Positions 51,600-60,465 of a DNA stretch of 64,000 nt are shown here, piece by piece. Numbering within the stretch: position 1 is the first letter of the stretch; every line of letters begins with the position of its first letter. Both the position numbers and the translations under genes were made by a program. The notes beneath the pieces were generated by a model, which was not told the origin of the DNA, did no database searches, and worked only from the letters and a program-made list of their open reading frames with translations. The stretch covers positions 1,550,001 through 1,614,000 of the forward strand of contig OY762938.1 in assembly GCA_963667075.1 (NCBI GenBank). Direction: 5' to 3'. Source of the stretch: G963667075 sp963667075. Its GTDB lineage: Bacteria > Pseudomonadota > Alphaproteobacteria > Micavibrionales > Micavibrionaceae.

Positions 51600-52637
51600 A
51601 TGAGTCGTATTAAAACGGATGTGATTATTGTGGGGGCGGGGCCTGTCGGGTTGTTTGCGGTGTTTGAGCTTGGCCTGCTTGATATGAAAGCGCATCTGAT
51701 TGATATTCTGGATCGTCCGGGAGGGCAGTGTACAGAGCTGTATCCTCAAAAACCGATCTATGATATTCCGGCCTGGCCCTTGATTAACGGGCAGGATCTG
51801 ACCGATCGATTGATGGAACAGATTAAGCCCTTTTCTCCGACGTTTCATTTAGGCCAAATGGCGAATAATCTGGAAAAACTGGAAGATGGTACGTTCCGGG
51901 TGAGTACAGATCAGGGCACAGTGCTGGAAGCCCCTGTCGTTGTGATTGCTGCAGGTGGTGGGACGTTTTCTCCCAAAAAACCGAATATTCCGGATTTAGA
52001 GACGTTCGAGGATACATCTGTCTTTTATGCTGTACGGGAACGGAATCACTTTAAAGATCGGCAAATTATGATTGCGGGTGGCGGTGATGCGGCTCTTGAT
52101 TGGGCTATAGATTTACAGGAGATCGCAAAAAGTGTTACGCTTGTCCATAGACGGGATGATTTCAGAGCCGCCCCCAATAGCGTGAATAAAATGCGGGAAC
52201 TGGTAGAGCGCGGAGAGATTGATCTGAAAATCGCTAATGTGACAGAACTGCGCGGAGAAAACGGACAAATTCAAAAAGCCATGCTGCAAGCCAGAGGAGA
52301 GGAACCGTACGAGATAGCGTGTGATGATGCGCTCTTTTTCTATGGTTTGACGATGAAATTGGGGCCGCTTTCAAAGCTGGGGCTGGATCTGACAGATAAC
52401 AACCTTATCCCTGTCGATACAGAAAAGTTTGAAACCTCGACAAAGGGGGTCTTTTCAATTGGTGATATTAACTGGTATCCCGGTAAATTAAAGCTGATTC
52501 TCTCAGGTTTTCATGAGGCTGCCTTGATGGCACAAGCTGCTTTTAAGTACGTATATCCTGAAAAACGGCTGTTGTTCCAGTACACAACATCCTCAACGAG
52601 TTTACAGACCAAGCTTGGTGTAAAAGACAAAAAATAG
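51600..52637 (+). CDS. Ferredoxin/flavodoxin-NADP reductase, thioredoxin-reductase-like type
   Basis: A 345-residue flavoenzyme with two dinucleotide-binding folds: FAD site VIIVGAGPVGLFAVFEL and NADPH site MIAGGGDAALDWAIDL. It lacks the CxxC active-site pair of true thioredoxin reductase, so it belongs to the TrxR-like ferredoxin-NADP reductases. The start follows the glycosyltransferase by three bases. Three genes downstream (a membrane protein and a 2Fe-2S ferredoxin) overlap in sequence, suggesting an electron-transfer unit. Confidence 0.92.
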   Translation: MSRIKTDVIIVGAGPVGLFAVFELGLLDMKAHLIDILDRPGGQCTELYPQKPIYDIPAWPLINGQDLTDRLMEQIKPFSPTFHLGQMANNLEKLEDGTFRVSTDQGTVLEAPVVVIAAGGGTFSPKKPNIPDLETFEDTSVFYAVRERNHFKDRQIMIAGGGDAALDWAIDLQEIAKSVTLVHRRDDFRAAPNSVNKMRELVERGEIDLKIANVTELRGENGQIQKAMLQARGEEPYEIACDDALFFYGLTMKLGPLSKLGLDLTDNNLIPVDTEKFETSTKGVFSIGDINWYPGKLKLILSGFHEAALMAQAAFKYVYPEKRLLFQYTTSSTSLQTKLGVKDKK

Positions 52638-52651
52638 TGGTAAGCTGCCAG

Positions 52652-53470
52652 ATGGAAAAAACACCAAATATCGTAGAATCATCGGTATATGCCTATAAAA
52701 CGGTATGGGACGAAAGGCGATATCTTTTCGGCCTTATTTTTGTGCCGATCCTGATTAAAATAACATGCCTGACGATGGTGTTTTATTTCGCACCTGAAAC
52801 AGTGATTTGGCAGTCTTTGGTTATGTTGCCCTCTTTTTTTGCGGAAGGATGGTTCATTGCACAATTTTTGCGCACCTTTTTTAAAAAAGAGTATTGGCCG
52901 CGGAAATTTAATGAAAATGAGCAGATCTCGCCAAAAACGGACGAACGGGCAAGAGGGATACTTTCCTGTGTTATTGCATTTGTTTTGACCAAAATGTTTA
53001 TTTCAGTGCTTTCTGCTATTGTCATAGAAGCAAAGCTTGTAGATATTCCGCCTATGGAAACGGCTGATCCTGAAAAAGAGTTTTTGAGTGCGTTGCCGGC
53101 TATTGGGTTTTTGTTTTTTCTTTTTTGGGCTTTTCGGTTTTTCTGGCTCTATATTCCATTATCCGTGAATATGCCTTTGATGCGTTTTTTGGCTCATATT
53201 AAGGGACTTAAGGCTTCAATGAATATGCTTGGAATATGGCTTTTTTGCATTATACCGGTTCTTTTAATTATGATGATGATGAATGGTGTTTTGCTTGATC
53301 CATATGGCGGGGATCCTAATGCTGCGCCTCCTTTTATTTCTTTTTTAGCAATTGCTCTAAATGTAATTTTTGGGATGTTAATGGATCTTCTTTCTGTTGC
53401 GGGTATGGCGACGTTGTTTTATACACTCTTTACAGGCCGCATTATTGATTTTGGAGAAAATGATACATGA
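52652..53470 (+). CDS. Hypothetical multi-spanning membrane protein
   Basis: A 272-residue inner-membrane protein with about five hydrophobic helices (regions around 30-55, 110-135, 150-175, 190-215 and 235-260). The frame opens at a GTG overlapping the reductase stop (52637); the ATG at 52652 gives a cleaner N-terminus. It overlaps the ferredoxin gene by ATGA. It might anchor or use electrons from the reductase-ferredoxin pair. No family recognised. Confidence 0.65.
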   Translation: MEKTPNIVESSVYAYKTVWDERRYLFGLIFVPILIKITCLTMVFYFAPETVIWQSLVMLPSFFAEGWFIAQFLRTFFKKEYWPRKFNENEQISPKTDERARGILSCVIAFVLTKMFISVLSAIVIEAKLVDIPPMETADPEKEFLSALPAIGFLFFLFWAFRFFWLYIPLSVNMPLMRFLAHIKGLKASMNMLGIWLFCIIPVLLIMMMMNGVLLDPYGGDPNAAPPFISFLAIALNVIFGMLMDLLSVAGMATLFYTLFTGRIIDFGENDT

Positions 53471-53787
53471 AGATTTATGTAACCGATTTTGACGGTCAGA
53501 CACATGAATTGGAAGCGTTGGAAGGTTGGCGTGTCATGGAGATTATTCGTGATTATCTTTTGCCTATCAAGGCTGAGTGCGGGGGTGCCTGCTCTTGTGC
53601 GACATGCCATGTTTATGTAGATGAAGAATGGTTGCCAAAACTTCACCCGAAGTCCGACGAAGAAGAGGATATGCTTGATGAAGCGATAGATGTGCGTGAT
53701 AATTCACGTCTCTCATGCCAGATTTTGATGTCTGAAGCACTCGATGGGTTAAGGGTTACTATGGCACCAGGGAGCGAGAAAGATTGA
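53467..53787 (+). CDS. 2Fe-2S ferredoxin
   Basis: A 106-residue adrenodoxin/putidaredoxin-type ferredoxin. The cluster cysteines are C-x5-C-x2-C in AECGGACSCATCHVYVDEEW and a fourth in RLSCQI. It overlaps the membrane protein gene by ATGA and lies 0.8 kb after the ferredoxin-NADP reductase. It would carry electrons for biosynthesis or a monooxygenase; no P450 gene is in the window. Confidence 0.95.
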   Translation: MKIYVTDFDGQTHELEALEGWRVMEIIRDYLLPIKAECGGACSCATCHVYVDEEWLPKLHPKSDEEEDMLDEAIDVRDNSRLSCQILMSEALDGLRVTMAPGSEKD

Positions 53788-53791
53788 CCGT

Positions 53792-55546
53792 CTAGGTTTG
53801 AAGAACGGCATCATCAAGAATTGGAAGGTAGATCGTAAAAGTTGAGCTTTTTCCGTATGTGCTCTCAGCTTTAATGGTGCCGTCCCATCCGTTGATGATA
53901 TTATAAATCATCGAAAGCCCAAGGCCTGTGCCTTCGCCGATATCCTTTGTTGTAAAGAAGGGGGTGAAAATATGGGGCAAGTGCTCTTCTTTTATGCCGA
54001 TCCCATTATCTGTTATTTTTGTTACGCCATATTTTCCGCTGTTTTTCAGACCAAGGGCAAGTGCTTCTTTTTTATTGATCTGTGTTGTGTCAAAGACGAC
54101 CTCAATTTTGCCTTTTGACTCTGTAGCGTGAGAGGCATTGATCAGAATATTACTCATGACCCGTTTAAGATCATTGGTGTTGAGCATGCTATAAATAGGG
54201 AGGGCTTGATTGGTGAATCCGGTTTTTGTTATTTCCAGGCTTTTAGGGAGTAGCGCGGCTGAAAAATCAATAGCAGCTTCAATTGCTTTATCAAGATTAA
54301 GTAAAGAGGCTTCAATTTTGTCTTTTCTGGAAAATTCCAGAATGTCTGAAATAATTTTGGCGGCACTATCTGTGTGTTCAATAATAGCATTCAAATCGTC
54401 ATGGAAAGCGGTGTTTTCTTTTGGCGTATCGGCTTTCAGATTTTCACTGAGCAGGATAACAGGTTGCAGTAAGTTATTGATTTCGTGTGCAACGCCTCCC
54501 GCCAGATAGCCAAGATCTTCCATTTTTTGTCGTTGCCTTTGGGATTCTTCTGTTTTCTTTTCTTCTGTCAGATCTCTAAAGAACGCACAAAAATAGAGCT
54601 GATGAGCCACTTCAGCCTGGGATAGTGCAATATAAACAGGAAAAAGGAACCCTTCTTTATGTCTGCCTTTGGCTTCTATACCATTGCCAATGAGTTTGGC
54701 TTGTCTTGTCTTTAGGTATCGCTGCATAAAATCATCATGTTTTTCTTCATATTGATCCGGCATTAATATTTTAACATTTTTCCCAACGACTTCTTCGGCT
54801 TCATAACCAAACATTCGTTCTGCGGCAGTGTTAAAGCGTTCTATCTCTCCTCTTTGGTTTGAAATAACAAGACCGTCGGCGGTATTATCAAGAATGGCTT
54901 GTAGTTTTTCCTGCGCGAGCTTTTTTTCTGTGATGTCACGTGAAAGGCCTAAAAGGAAAGGTTCGTTATTATTGTCTGTAAAACCAACTTTTTTGGTTAA
55001 AATAGTTTTTGTATCACCTTTGTAATCGGTCAGTTCTTCGTAAAACTCAATTGATCCGGTCCCTATGACATCCTCGTCTTTTTCCATGAAGGGGCGTTTT
55101 CCGTTTTCCTTCATTTGGAGGCGTCCCTCAGGGCAGAAAAAGTCAAGGAAAGCCTTGTTCGTTTCAATAATGTTATGATTTTTATCTTTTACAAAAATCA
55201 TATCTGGCACGTTTTCCATTATGAGCTTTAGGAAGTTTTTCGTGCGTAGAATATCTTGAGTCTTTTTAGCGACTTCTTTTTCTATAAGGAGATTTCGTCT
55301 TGCTTGCTGAAAGGTTAGAAGGGCAAGTAATGCTGTAATAAAAAGAGCACTTAAAAACAATATTTCAGAAAAGAGTGTCGGCATGCTGTGTAGACATTCT
55401 TTACTGGTTGAAAAAATAATATCCCAAAAGGACAGATGCTTTGGAGAAGAAAAAAAGTAAAATCCAACGGATAAAGCCACCCCAACCAGTAGAACAAGAA
55501 TAGATATTCTATAGGTTGAGATGGCTTTATCTTTTTTTTGTATCAC
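53792..55546 (-). CDS. Membrane-bound PAS sensor histidine kinase
   Basis: A 584-residue kinase with two N-terminal membrane helices (about 13-33 and 55-78), two PAS domains (about 110-215 and 220-335; ILDNTADGLVISNQRGEIER and GVEAKGRHKEGF-like linkers), an atypical HisKA with the phospho-acceptor His in YLAGGVAHEINNLLQPVI, and an ATPase domain (NILINASHATESKG, KITDNGIGIKEEH, GEGTGLGLSMIY). GTG start. No response regulator is adjacent, so it is an orphan in this window. Downstream of the hydrolase-like lipoprotein. Confidence 0.93.
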   Translation of the reverse strand: MIQKKDKAISTYRISILVLLVGVALSVGFYFFSSPKHLSFWDIIFSTSKECLHSMPTLFSEILFLSALFITALLALLTFQQARRNLLIEKEVAKKTQDILRTKNFLKLIMENVPDMIFVKDKNHNIIETNKAFLDFFCPEGRLQMKENGKRPFMEKDEDVIGTGSIEFYEELTDYKGDTKTILTKKVGFTDNNNEPFLLGLSRDITEKKLAQEKLQAILDNTADGLVISNQRGEIERFNTAAERMFGYEAEEVVGKNVKILMPDQYEEKHDDFMQRYLKTRQAKLIGNGIEAKGRHKEGFLFPVYIALSQAEVAHQLYFCAFFRDLTEEKKTEESQRQRQKMEDLGYLAGGVAHEINNLLQPVILLSENLKADTPKENTAFHDDLNAIIEHTDSAAKIISDILEFSRKDKIEASLLNLDKAIEAAIDFSAALLPKSLEITKTGFTNQALPIYSMLNTNDLKRVMSNILINASHATESKGKIEVVFDTTQINKKEALALGLKNSGKYGVTKITDNGIGIKEEHLPHIFTPFFTTKDIGEGTGLGLSMIYNIINGWDGTIKAESTYGKSSTFTIYLPILDDAVLQT

Positions 55547-55597
55547 AATAGTGTTTGTCTGCGTTTTATTCTGTTTTCAGACTCACCTTTCCTAAAC

Positions 55598-56542
55598 TTA
55601 TTTCCCGGGCTCTTTCGGTCCGCCGAACTCATCAAGTGTGGAAGGATCAAAAGGCACGGGGGCCAGCTCTATCTGAGGGAGCGGTGGACGGCAGTCTGTA
55701 GGCTCTTTCAAGAGGGCTTGCCATTGTTCAACCCAGCCTTCTTGTGGTCTGGCATCTTTTACAAGCGTATAATTCAGACAGCGGCTGTCTTGCATCGCTT
55801 TCGCATAGCTGTGAAAAACGGCAGGCGGCATGTAGGTATCGTTTTGTCCGATGAAGTGATGTTGTGGCATATCCATAAGGGCCGGTGCAAAATCTACAGC
55901 GTTTAGCGAGCCTTCAAACGGTTCTCTTTCATGGATATCCGTGAAGACACGATGGTCGAGATTGCCGGCAACGGTGCGCAGAGAAACAACATCTTTACGT
56001 TCTGCTGCCAAAATAGCGGCGATTGTCGCGCCGCCATTAAAGCCGACCAGATTGATTTCATCAGGGAGTCTGTGAAAGCGTTTCACGTTATCAATGGCCT
56101 GATTGTAAGTCTCAATAACATCAGGGGCAAACCGTTTGTTGTTATAGTATTCGTATGGGCAGACGTCCTCTTTGTCCCACGTTGTGTATTGGCAGGGGCG
56201 GGCAAGATAAATAACGTTTGGTGAAGGGTCCTGTGCGGCAAGACGCAAGGCAACGGGATCTGTCGGTGTTGGGTTATATGACCTGTTATAGGCCATAGGG
56301 TATGTGCCGCCTTCTATGTATATGGTGACGGGTTTATTTTCATCATGGACGCGCTCATAAGCGGTCAGTTCAAATATACCGGCTGGAATAACGCGGTTAT
56401 ACATGAAAACCGGCATGGCAATGCGTCTTGCGGCCTCGTCCCTCATGGCGGGCATACTTAAAAGGCAGGCGGACAACGTAAAGGCCATAAAGAGTACGGC
56501 TAGAATTTTGTGGGGTTTAGAAAACCTGGGACGGTTAGACAT
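55598..56542 (-). CDS. Alpha/beta-hydrolase-like lipoprotein lacking the nucleophile serine
   Basis: A 314-residue lipoprotein starting at the ATG at 56542 (agga site nine bases upstream), with lipobox FTLSACLL (Cys25). The fold resembles the alpha/beta-hydrolase lipoproteins whose hallmark reads VGYSGGG followed by TVAGNLDHRxWT. Here the elbow is LVGFNGGATIAAI, so the catalytic Ser is Asn (one base change), while TVAGNLDHRVF, a late Asp and HHFIGQNDTY are kept. It is probably catalytically inactive or uses a different chemistry. Substrate unknown. Confidence 0.72.
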   Translation of the reverse strand: MSNRPRFSKPHKILAVLFMAFTLSACLLSMPAMRDEAARRIAMPVFMYNRVIPAGIFELTAYERVHDENKPVTIYIEGGTYPMAYNRSYNPTPTDPVALRLAAQDPSPNVIYLARPCQYTTWDKEDVCPYEYYNNKRFAPDVIETYNQAIDNVKRFHRLPDEINLVGFNGGATIAAILAAERKDVVSLRTVAGNLDHRVFTDIHEREPFEGSLNAVDFAPALMDMPQHHFIGQNDTYMPPAVFHSYAKAMQDSRCLNYTLVKDARPQEGWVEQWQALLKEPTDCRPPLPQIELAPVPFDPSTLDEFGGPKEPGK

Positions 56543-56745
56543 TACATTCCTCATTTCGTAGTAATAAACCTGAAAAGAACTCAGCCCGTGCATTGTAAGT
56601 GTATGTAAACCATTTGACCAGAGGATATGCTTTATTTGATCACAAATTTTTTTAGGGGGAAATTTGACAAATATTCCCATAATGTGAAATAATCCTGGAA
56701 ATTATAAAACAAAAACTATTAATAATTTAAATTTAGGGTGTGATC

Positions 56746-57321
56746 ATGAATAATAAATTACTTTGGGCTTCATTTTATGTCGCTACTACGATAGGTCTTC
56801 AGGCCTGTGTTCAGACGGGTGTAGGGTTCATTGATAAGGGTGTTGCTAAGGTTGAAAATGGCGTTAATACGGCTGTTGGTAAAATTGCTGGCAAGGGTAG
56901 TAAGATTGACGAGAAGATATTGGGCGAGGCTACTAAAGCTATTTCTCCTGTATATGGCACAGTCAGTAAAGCTGTTAAAAATGGTGTTGACCCAAGAAAT
57001 CCAAATCTTAATAAGACGCTTGACACTCAACTGAAGCAAATCAGACGTTCTTATGGGCCTGAGGTTGAAGGCATTGCCAGGGAGTATATAACGAATGCTT
57101 TTGACGCTAAAAATGCAGCAAAAAAAGGTCTTCCCGAAGATAAAATTGCGTGCGAGCTTGAAGCCCGTAGAGTTGCAGTGACATCTGTTGCTCATCACTA
57201 TGTGGAAAAAATGGCACAAGAAAAAACGGAGAAGTTAAAAGGGAAATTGGGGAAAGCACTTGATAATGAAGCTCAAAGAAGGATTCCTTTTTACGGACTC
57301 TATAAAGAACTTACTCAATAG
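56746..57321 (+). CDS. Hypothetical lipoprotein
   Basis: A 191-residue protein with a lipoprotein signal (KLLWASFYVATTIGLQAC, Cys about 21), then a Gly/Lys-rich low-complexity helical part (KGVAKVENGVNTAVGKIAGK) and a charged helical C-terminus. A possible ribosome binding site (aggg) lies 9-12 bases upstream of the ATG. No family recognised. It sits between two minus-strand lipoprotein genes. Confidence 0.6.
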   Translation: MNNKLLWASFYVATTIGLQACVQTGVGFIDKGVAKVENGVNTAVGKIAGKGSKIDEKILGEATKAISPVYGTVSKAVKNGVDPRNPNLNKTLDTQLKQIRRSYGPEVEGIAREYITNAFDAKNAAKKGLPEDKIACELEARRVAVTSVAHHYVEKMAQEKTEKLKGKLGKALDNEAQRRIPFYGLYKELTQ

Positions 57322-57356
57322 AACTAAGCGTTAAAAATTTATAATTTCTCTCTGGC

Positions 57357-57989
57357 TTAACGGCTTGAGGGGAATTGTCTTTGTGGTCTCCAGCCGTTAT
57401 GCCACTGTTTAAGTGGTACAATATCGGCAGGCGCGCCGTTGTCTCTAAACCAGGAATCGACGGCAAAGGGTTTTTGTGTTTCTAGGTTCACAATGACGGC
57501 CGTCTGATGCGCCCAATTTCCGCCGCCAAACAGAGGGAGGCGTGTGGCAGGAGAAGATATGTCGTGAAACGTTATAAGATTGTTTTGTTTCAGTAGGATA
57601 AGGTACGTTGTTGTGTTCGTGCTTTCGTCTATGCAATCAAGCTGGTTTGTGCCTATGGTCTTAAAAGTGCCGCCCTTGTCGGCTTTGCTGCCGGTGATTT
57701 CGCCGGTAATTCTCTCAAACAGGCCCATAGCCTGTCTTATTTTTTCTCGTTCTTGCCGGGCATTTTGTGGCGGCGGGGAAAAGATGGCGTTTATTTGCGC
57801 CCATTGCTCATCGTTCAGGCGGAGCGTTTCGATCGTTTTGCAGCCGTAATTCCGGCAATGTTGGAATTGCCCTTGTTCTGGAAGCTGGATGCCTTTTTTT
57901 GAGTAGTAGAGTGCCCGCGTTTCTTTGTAGGGTGTGTTAAGGCACGCACTCAAAATAACAAGGCACAATAAGGAGATAAAACGAATCAC
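57357..57989 (-). CDS. Hypothetical lipoprotein
   Basis: A 210-residue lipoprotein with lipobox (CLVILSACLN, Cys16) and conserved-looking motifs QLDCIDESTNTTTYLILL and FAVDSWFRDNGAPADIV in the mature part. Cysteines are in CRNYGCKTIE and DCID. It follows the exoIII gene with a four-base overlap (57986-57989), so both are one operon. Similar genes occur in other alphaproteobacteria; function unknown. Confidence 0.75.
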   Translation of the reverse strand: MIRFISLLCLVILSACLNTPYKETRALYYSKKGIQLPEQGQFQHCRNYGCKTIETLRLNDEQWAQINAIFSPPPQNARQEREKIRQAMGLFERITGEITGSKADKGGTFKTIGTNQLDCIDESTNTTTYLILLKQNNLITFHDISSPATRLPLFGGGNWAHQTAVIVNLETQKPFAVDSWFRDNGAPADIVPLKQWHNGWRPQRQFPSSR

Positions 57990-58750
57990 GGTAAAATCTC
58001 CATAACAAGGGGGGTGTGATCAGAGGGCTTTTCCCATCCCCTTGGTTCTGCATCAATGGTACAATTTGAGAGGCGGTCTGTCATTATTGGGGAGAGTAAA
58101 AAATGATCAATGCGCAGACCGTTGTTTTTTTGCCATGCACCGGCCTGATAGTCCCAGAATGTATATTGGCTGGATCTTTTATCAAAGATACGAAACGCAT
58201 CGGTTAGCCCAAGATAGAGGAGCTTTCTAAATGCGTTTAAGCTTTTGGGGTGAAAAAGCGCATCGCCTTGCCATTGGTCTGGGGCGTAGCAATCTTTGTT
58301 CTCGGGGATAATATTAAAGTCTCCGCCGATAACAAAGTTTTTCTCTTTTTCTATGAGGGTTTTTAGATGGCGGTATAGTTTTTCCATCCATTTGAGCTTG
58401 TAGGGGAATTTATCGCTGTCCACGGGATTGCCGTTCGGGAGATAAATGTTAATGAAGTGGGTGTTTTTAACGATACATTCCAGATAGCGGGCTTGTTCGT
58501 CATCTTCGAATCCTGGCAGCTTTGTGTGAACGGTTTCCATGTTGTGTTTTGACAGGGTTGCCACGCCGTTATAGGTTTTTTGTGTGGTGCTTGCTGTTTT
58601 GTAGTCAAGCTCTGCAAAGGAATCAGAGGGGATGTCGAGTCCTTTTAGCTCTTGCATCATCAAGAGATCAGGGCGTTCTTTTTCAAGCCATTTCTGGACG
58701 ACTGGGAAACGGGCCTTGATTGAGTTTACATTCCATGTTGCTATCTTCAT
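57986..58750 (-). CDS. Exodeoxyribonuclease III (second copy)
   Basis: A 254-residue AP endonuclease of the ExoIII family: MKIATWNVNSIKARFPVVQK, MQELKGLDIP (metal Glu), TYNGVATLSKHN, VIGGDFNIIPENKDCY and GLRIDHFLLS with PSDHTPLVME. The ATG at 58750 matches the usual start; the frame opens at 58762. Divergent from the dgt-like gene, as in many alphaproteobacteria where exoIII precedes dgt. It is a distinct paralogue of the gene at 24755-25561. Confidence 0.95.
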   Translation of the reverse strand: MKIATWNVNSIKARFPVVQKWLEKERPDLLMMQELKGLDIPSDSFAELDYKTASTTQKTYNGVATLSKHNMETVHTKLPGFEDDEQARYLECIVKNTHFINIYLPNGNPVDSDKFPYKLKWMEKLYRHLKTLIEKEKNFVIGGDFNIIPENKDCYAPDQWQGDALFHPKSLNAFRKLLYLGLTDAFRIFDKRSSQYTFWDYQAGAWQKNNGLRIDHFLLSPIMTDRLSNCTIDAEPRGWEKPSDHTPLVMEILP

Positions 58751-58791
58751 ACTCGTAATCATATGTAACGTGACACAAAAACAAAAGTAAA

Positions 58792-60027
58792 ATGACTAAT
58801 ACAGAAACAGCTTATAATTATTGCGCGCTGCCACTGGCAGCTTATGCCTCCAACCCTGATCGTTCTGTGGGGCGTCTTTATGATGAACCGGAAAGCTACC
58901 ACAGAACGTGTTTTCAAAGAGACCGTGACAGGATTATTCATTGCGGCGCTTTTCGGCGTTTGAAATCCAAGACACAAGTATTTGTGTATCATGAGGGGGA
59001 TCACTACCGGACGCGTCTAACCCATACGCTGGAGGTGGCGCAGATTGCCAGAACGATGGCGCGTGCGCTTCTTGTGAATGAGGATCTGGCTGAATCAATT
59101 GCTTTGGCGCATGATCTCGGGCATACCCCTTTCGCGCATGCCGGGGAAGAAACGCTCAGCGGCTGCATGAAAGAAACGTGTGGTCGTGGTTTTGATCATA
59201 ATGAACAATCTTTGCGTGTCCTGACGGTTCTTGAGCAAAAATATCCTGAATGGGATGGTCTTAATCTGACGTGGGAAAGTCTGGAAGGGATTGCGAAACA
59301 TAACGGGCCGCTCATGGAAAGGGGGGCAGATTGGAGAAAAGTGAATGTGCCGCCAACCATCGCCATGATTCAGGCAAAGAAAGATTTGCGTCTTGATAGT
59401 TGGCCGTCTCTGGAGGCGCAAATTGCGGCGTTGTCTGATGATATTGCTTATAACTGTCATGATACCGAAGACGGATTAAGAGCCGGGTTGTTTACGCTGG
59501 ATGATGTGGCTGTCTTGCCTATGCAAAAACGTATTCTGGATAAAATCCGGTGTAAATATACGAATCTGTCTACACACATGCTTATCTATCAGCTGGTGCG
59601 GGAGATGTATGGCGTGCTGGTGGAGGATGTGCTTGCGCAAACGCGAAAAAATCTGGAAGATATTTGCCCGAAAGGACCGGATTGCATAAGAATTCACAGT
59701 AAACAAATCGTATCGTTTTCCAGCGATATCTTTCAGGAAATCGAATGGCTGCGCGCCTTTTTGTTTGAGCGTATGTACCGACACTATACGCTGAACCGGA
59801 TTTGGCTGAAGGTTGAGAAAATTGTTGGAGATTTATACAGTGCTTTCTTTGACAACTATCAACTTTTGCCCGACAAATGGCAGAATCTTATTCGTGAGAA
59901 AGGTGGCGATAAAGACACAAAAGAAGGACGTGAGGCAAGAGCACGCATGGTGGCTGATTATATCGCCGGTATGACGGATCAATATGCTATGCTGGAGCAT
60001 GAGAGATTGTTTGATTTGTATAAATAA
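58792..60027 (+). CDS. Deoxyguanosinetriphosphate triphosphohydrolase-like protein
   Basis: A 411-residue HD-domain protein hydrolysing dNTPs to deoxynucleosides and triphosphate. The HD metal site is complete: HTLEVAQIARTMA, and HDLGHTPFAHAGEETLS, with later HNEQSLRVL and DIAYNCHDTEDGLRAG. Length and sequence fit the alphaproteobacterial dgt-like group. In many relatives argS follows directly; here a 76-residue ORF and the SPOR gene follow instead. An erpA gene often found upstream is also absent. Confidence 0.93.
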   Translation: MTNTETAYNYCALPLAAYASNPDRSVGRLYDEPESYHRTCFQRDRDRIIHCGAFRRLKSKTQVFVYHEGDHYRTRLTHTLEVAQIARTMARALLVNEDLAESIALAHDLGHTPFAHAGEETLSGCMKETCGRGFDHNEQSLRVLTVLEQKYPEWDGLNLTWESLEGIAKHNGPLMERGADWRKVNVPPTIAMIQAKKDLRLDSWPSLEAQIAALSDDIAYNCHDTEDGLRAGLFTLDDVAVLPMQKRILDKIRCKYTNLSTHMLIYQLVREMYGVLVEDVLAQTRKNLEDICPKGPDCIRIHSKQIVSFSSDIFQEIEWLRAFLFERMYRHYTLNRIWLKVEKIVGDLYSAFFDNYQLLPDKWQNLIREKGGDKDTKEGREARARMVADYIAGMTDQYAMLEHERLFDLYK

Positions 60028-60107
60028 AAGGGCAATCTTGATGTAAAATTTCTTTTGCTTTAATTATTCTATCGCTGAAAACTTGATTCGTAAGGATTTT
60101 CACGAGA

Positions 60108-60338
60108 ATGAGTAAGTATATAGATAAATATAAAAGGGTTAGGCTTGTTTCCGAGGATGGCGATATTGATGAAGCACTAAGGAGCGTTAAAAAGACCTTT
60201 GCCGCGGCGGCTGATGAAACGGGCGCTGTTATTCTGACCGCCATACCGGGGAGGGTTCATCGGGATGTTTATTTCTTTAGAATACAGGGAAGAATGAGCA
60301 AAGTGCAAAAACAGATAATTGGCTGGTGTATTGTGTAA
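60108..60338 (+). CDS. Hypothetical 76-residue protein
   Basis: A basic protein, MSKYIDKYKRVRLVSEDGDI to GRMSKVQKQIIGWCIV, with no membrane helix. It has a cgag-type ribosome binding site and lies between dgt-like and SPOR genes where argS usually stands in related genomes, but it is not an argS remnant by sequence. No family recognised. Confidence 0.4.
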   Translation: MSKYIDKYKRVRLVSEDGDIDEALRSVKKTFAAAADETGAVILTAIPGRVHRDVYFFRIQGRMSKVQKQIIGWCIV

Positions 60339-60465
60339 CTTTGACAGGCAATTTTATGTGCTCCTTCTTTTAATAGCGTGTTCTTAATGTAATGTGTGGA
60401 TAAGTGTTTCCTTAGACTAATAAGCCTTGTTGTGTTTTTTTTTCTTTTTTCGTAAAGTTCTTCCC

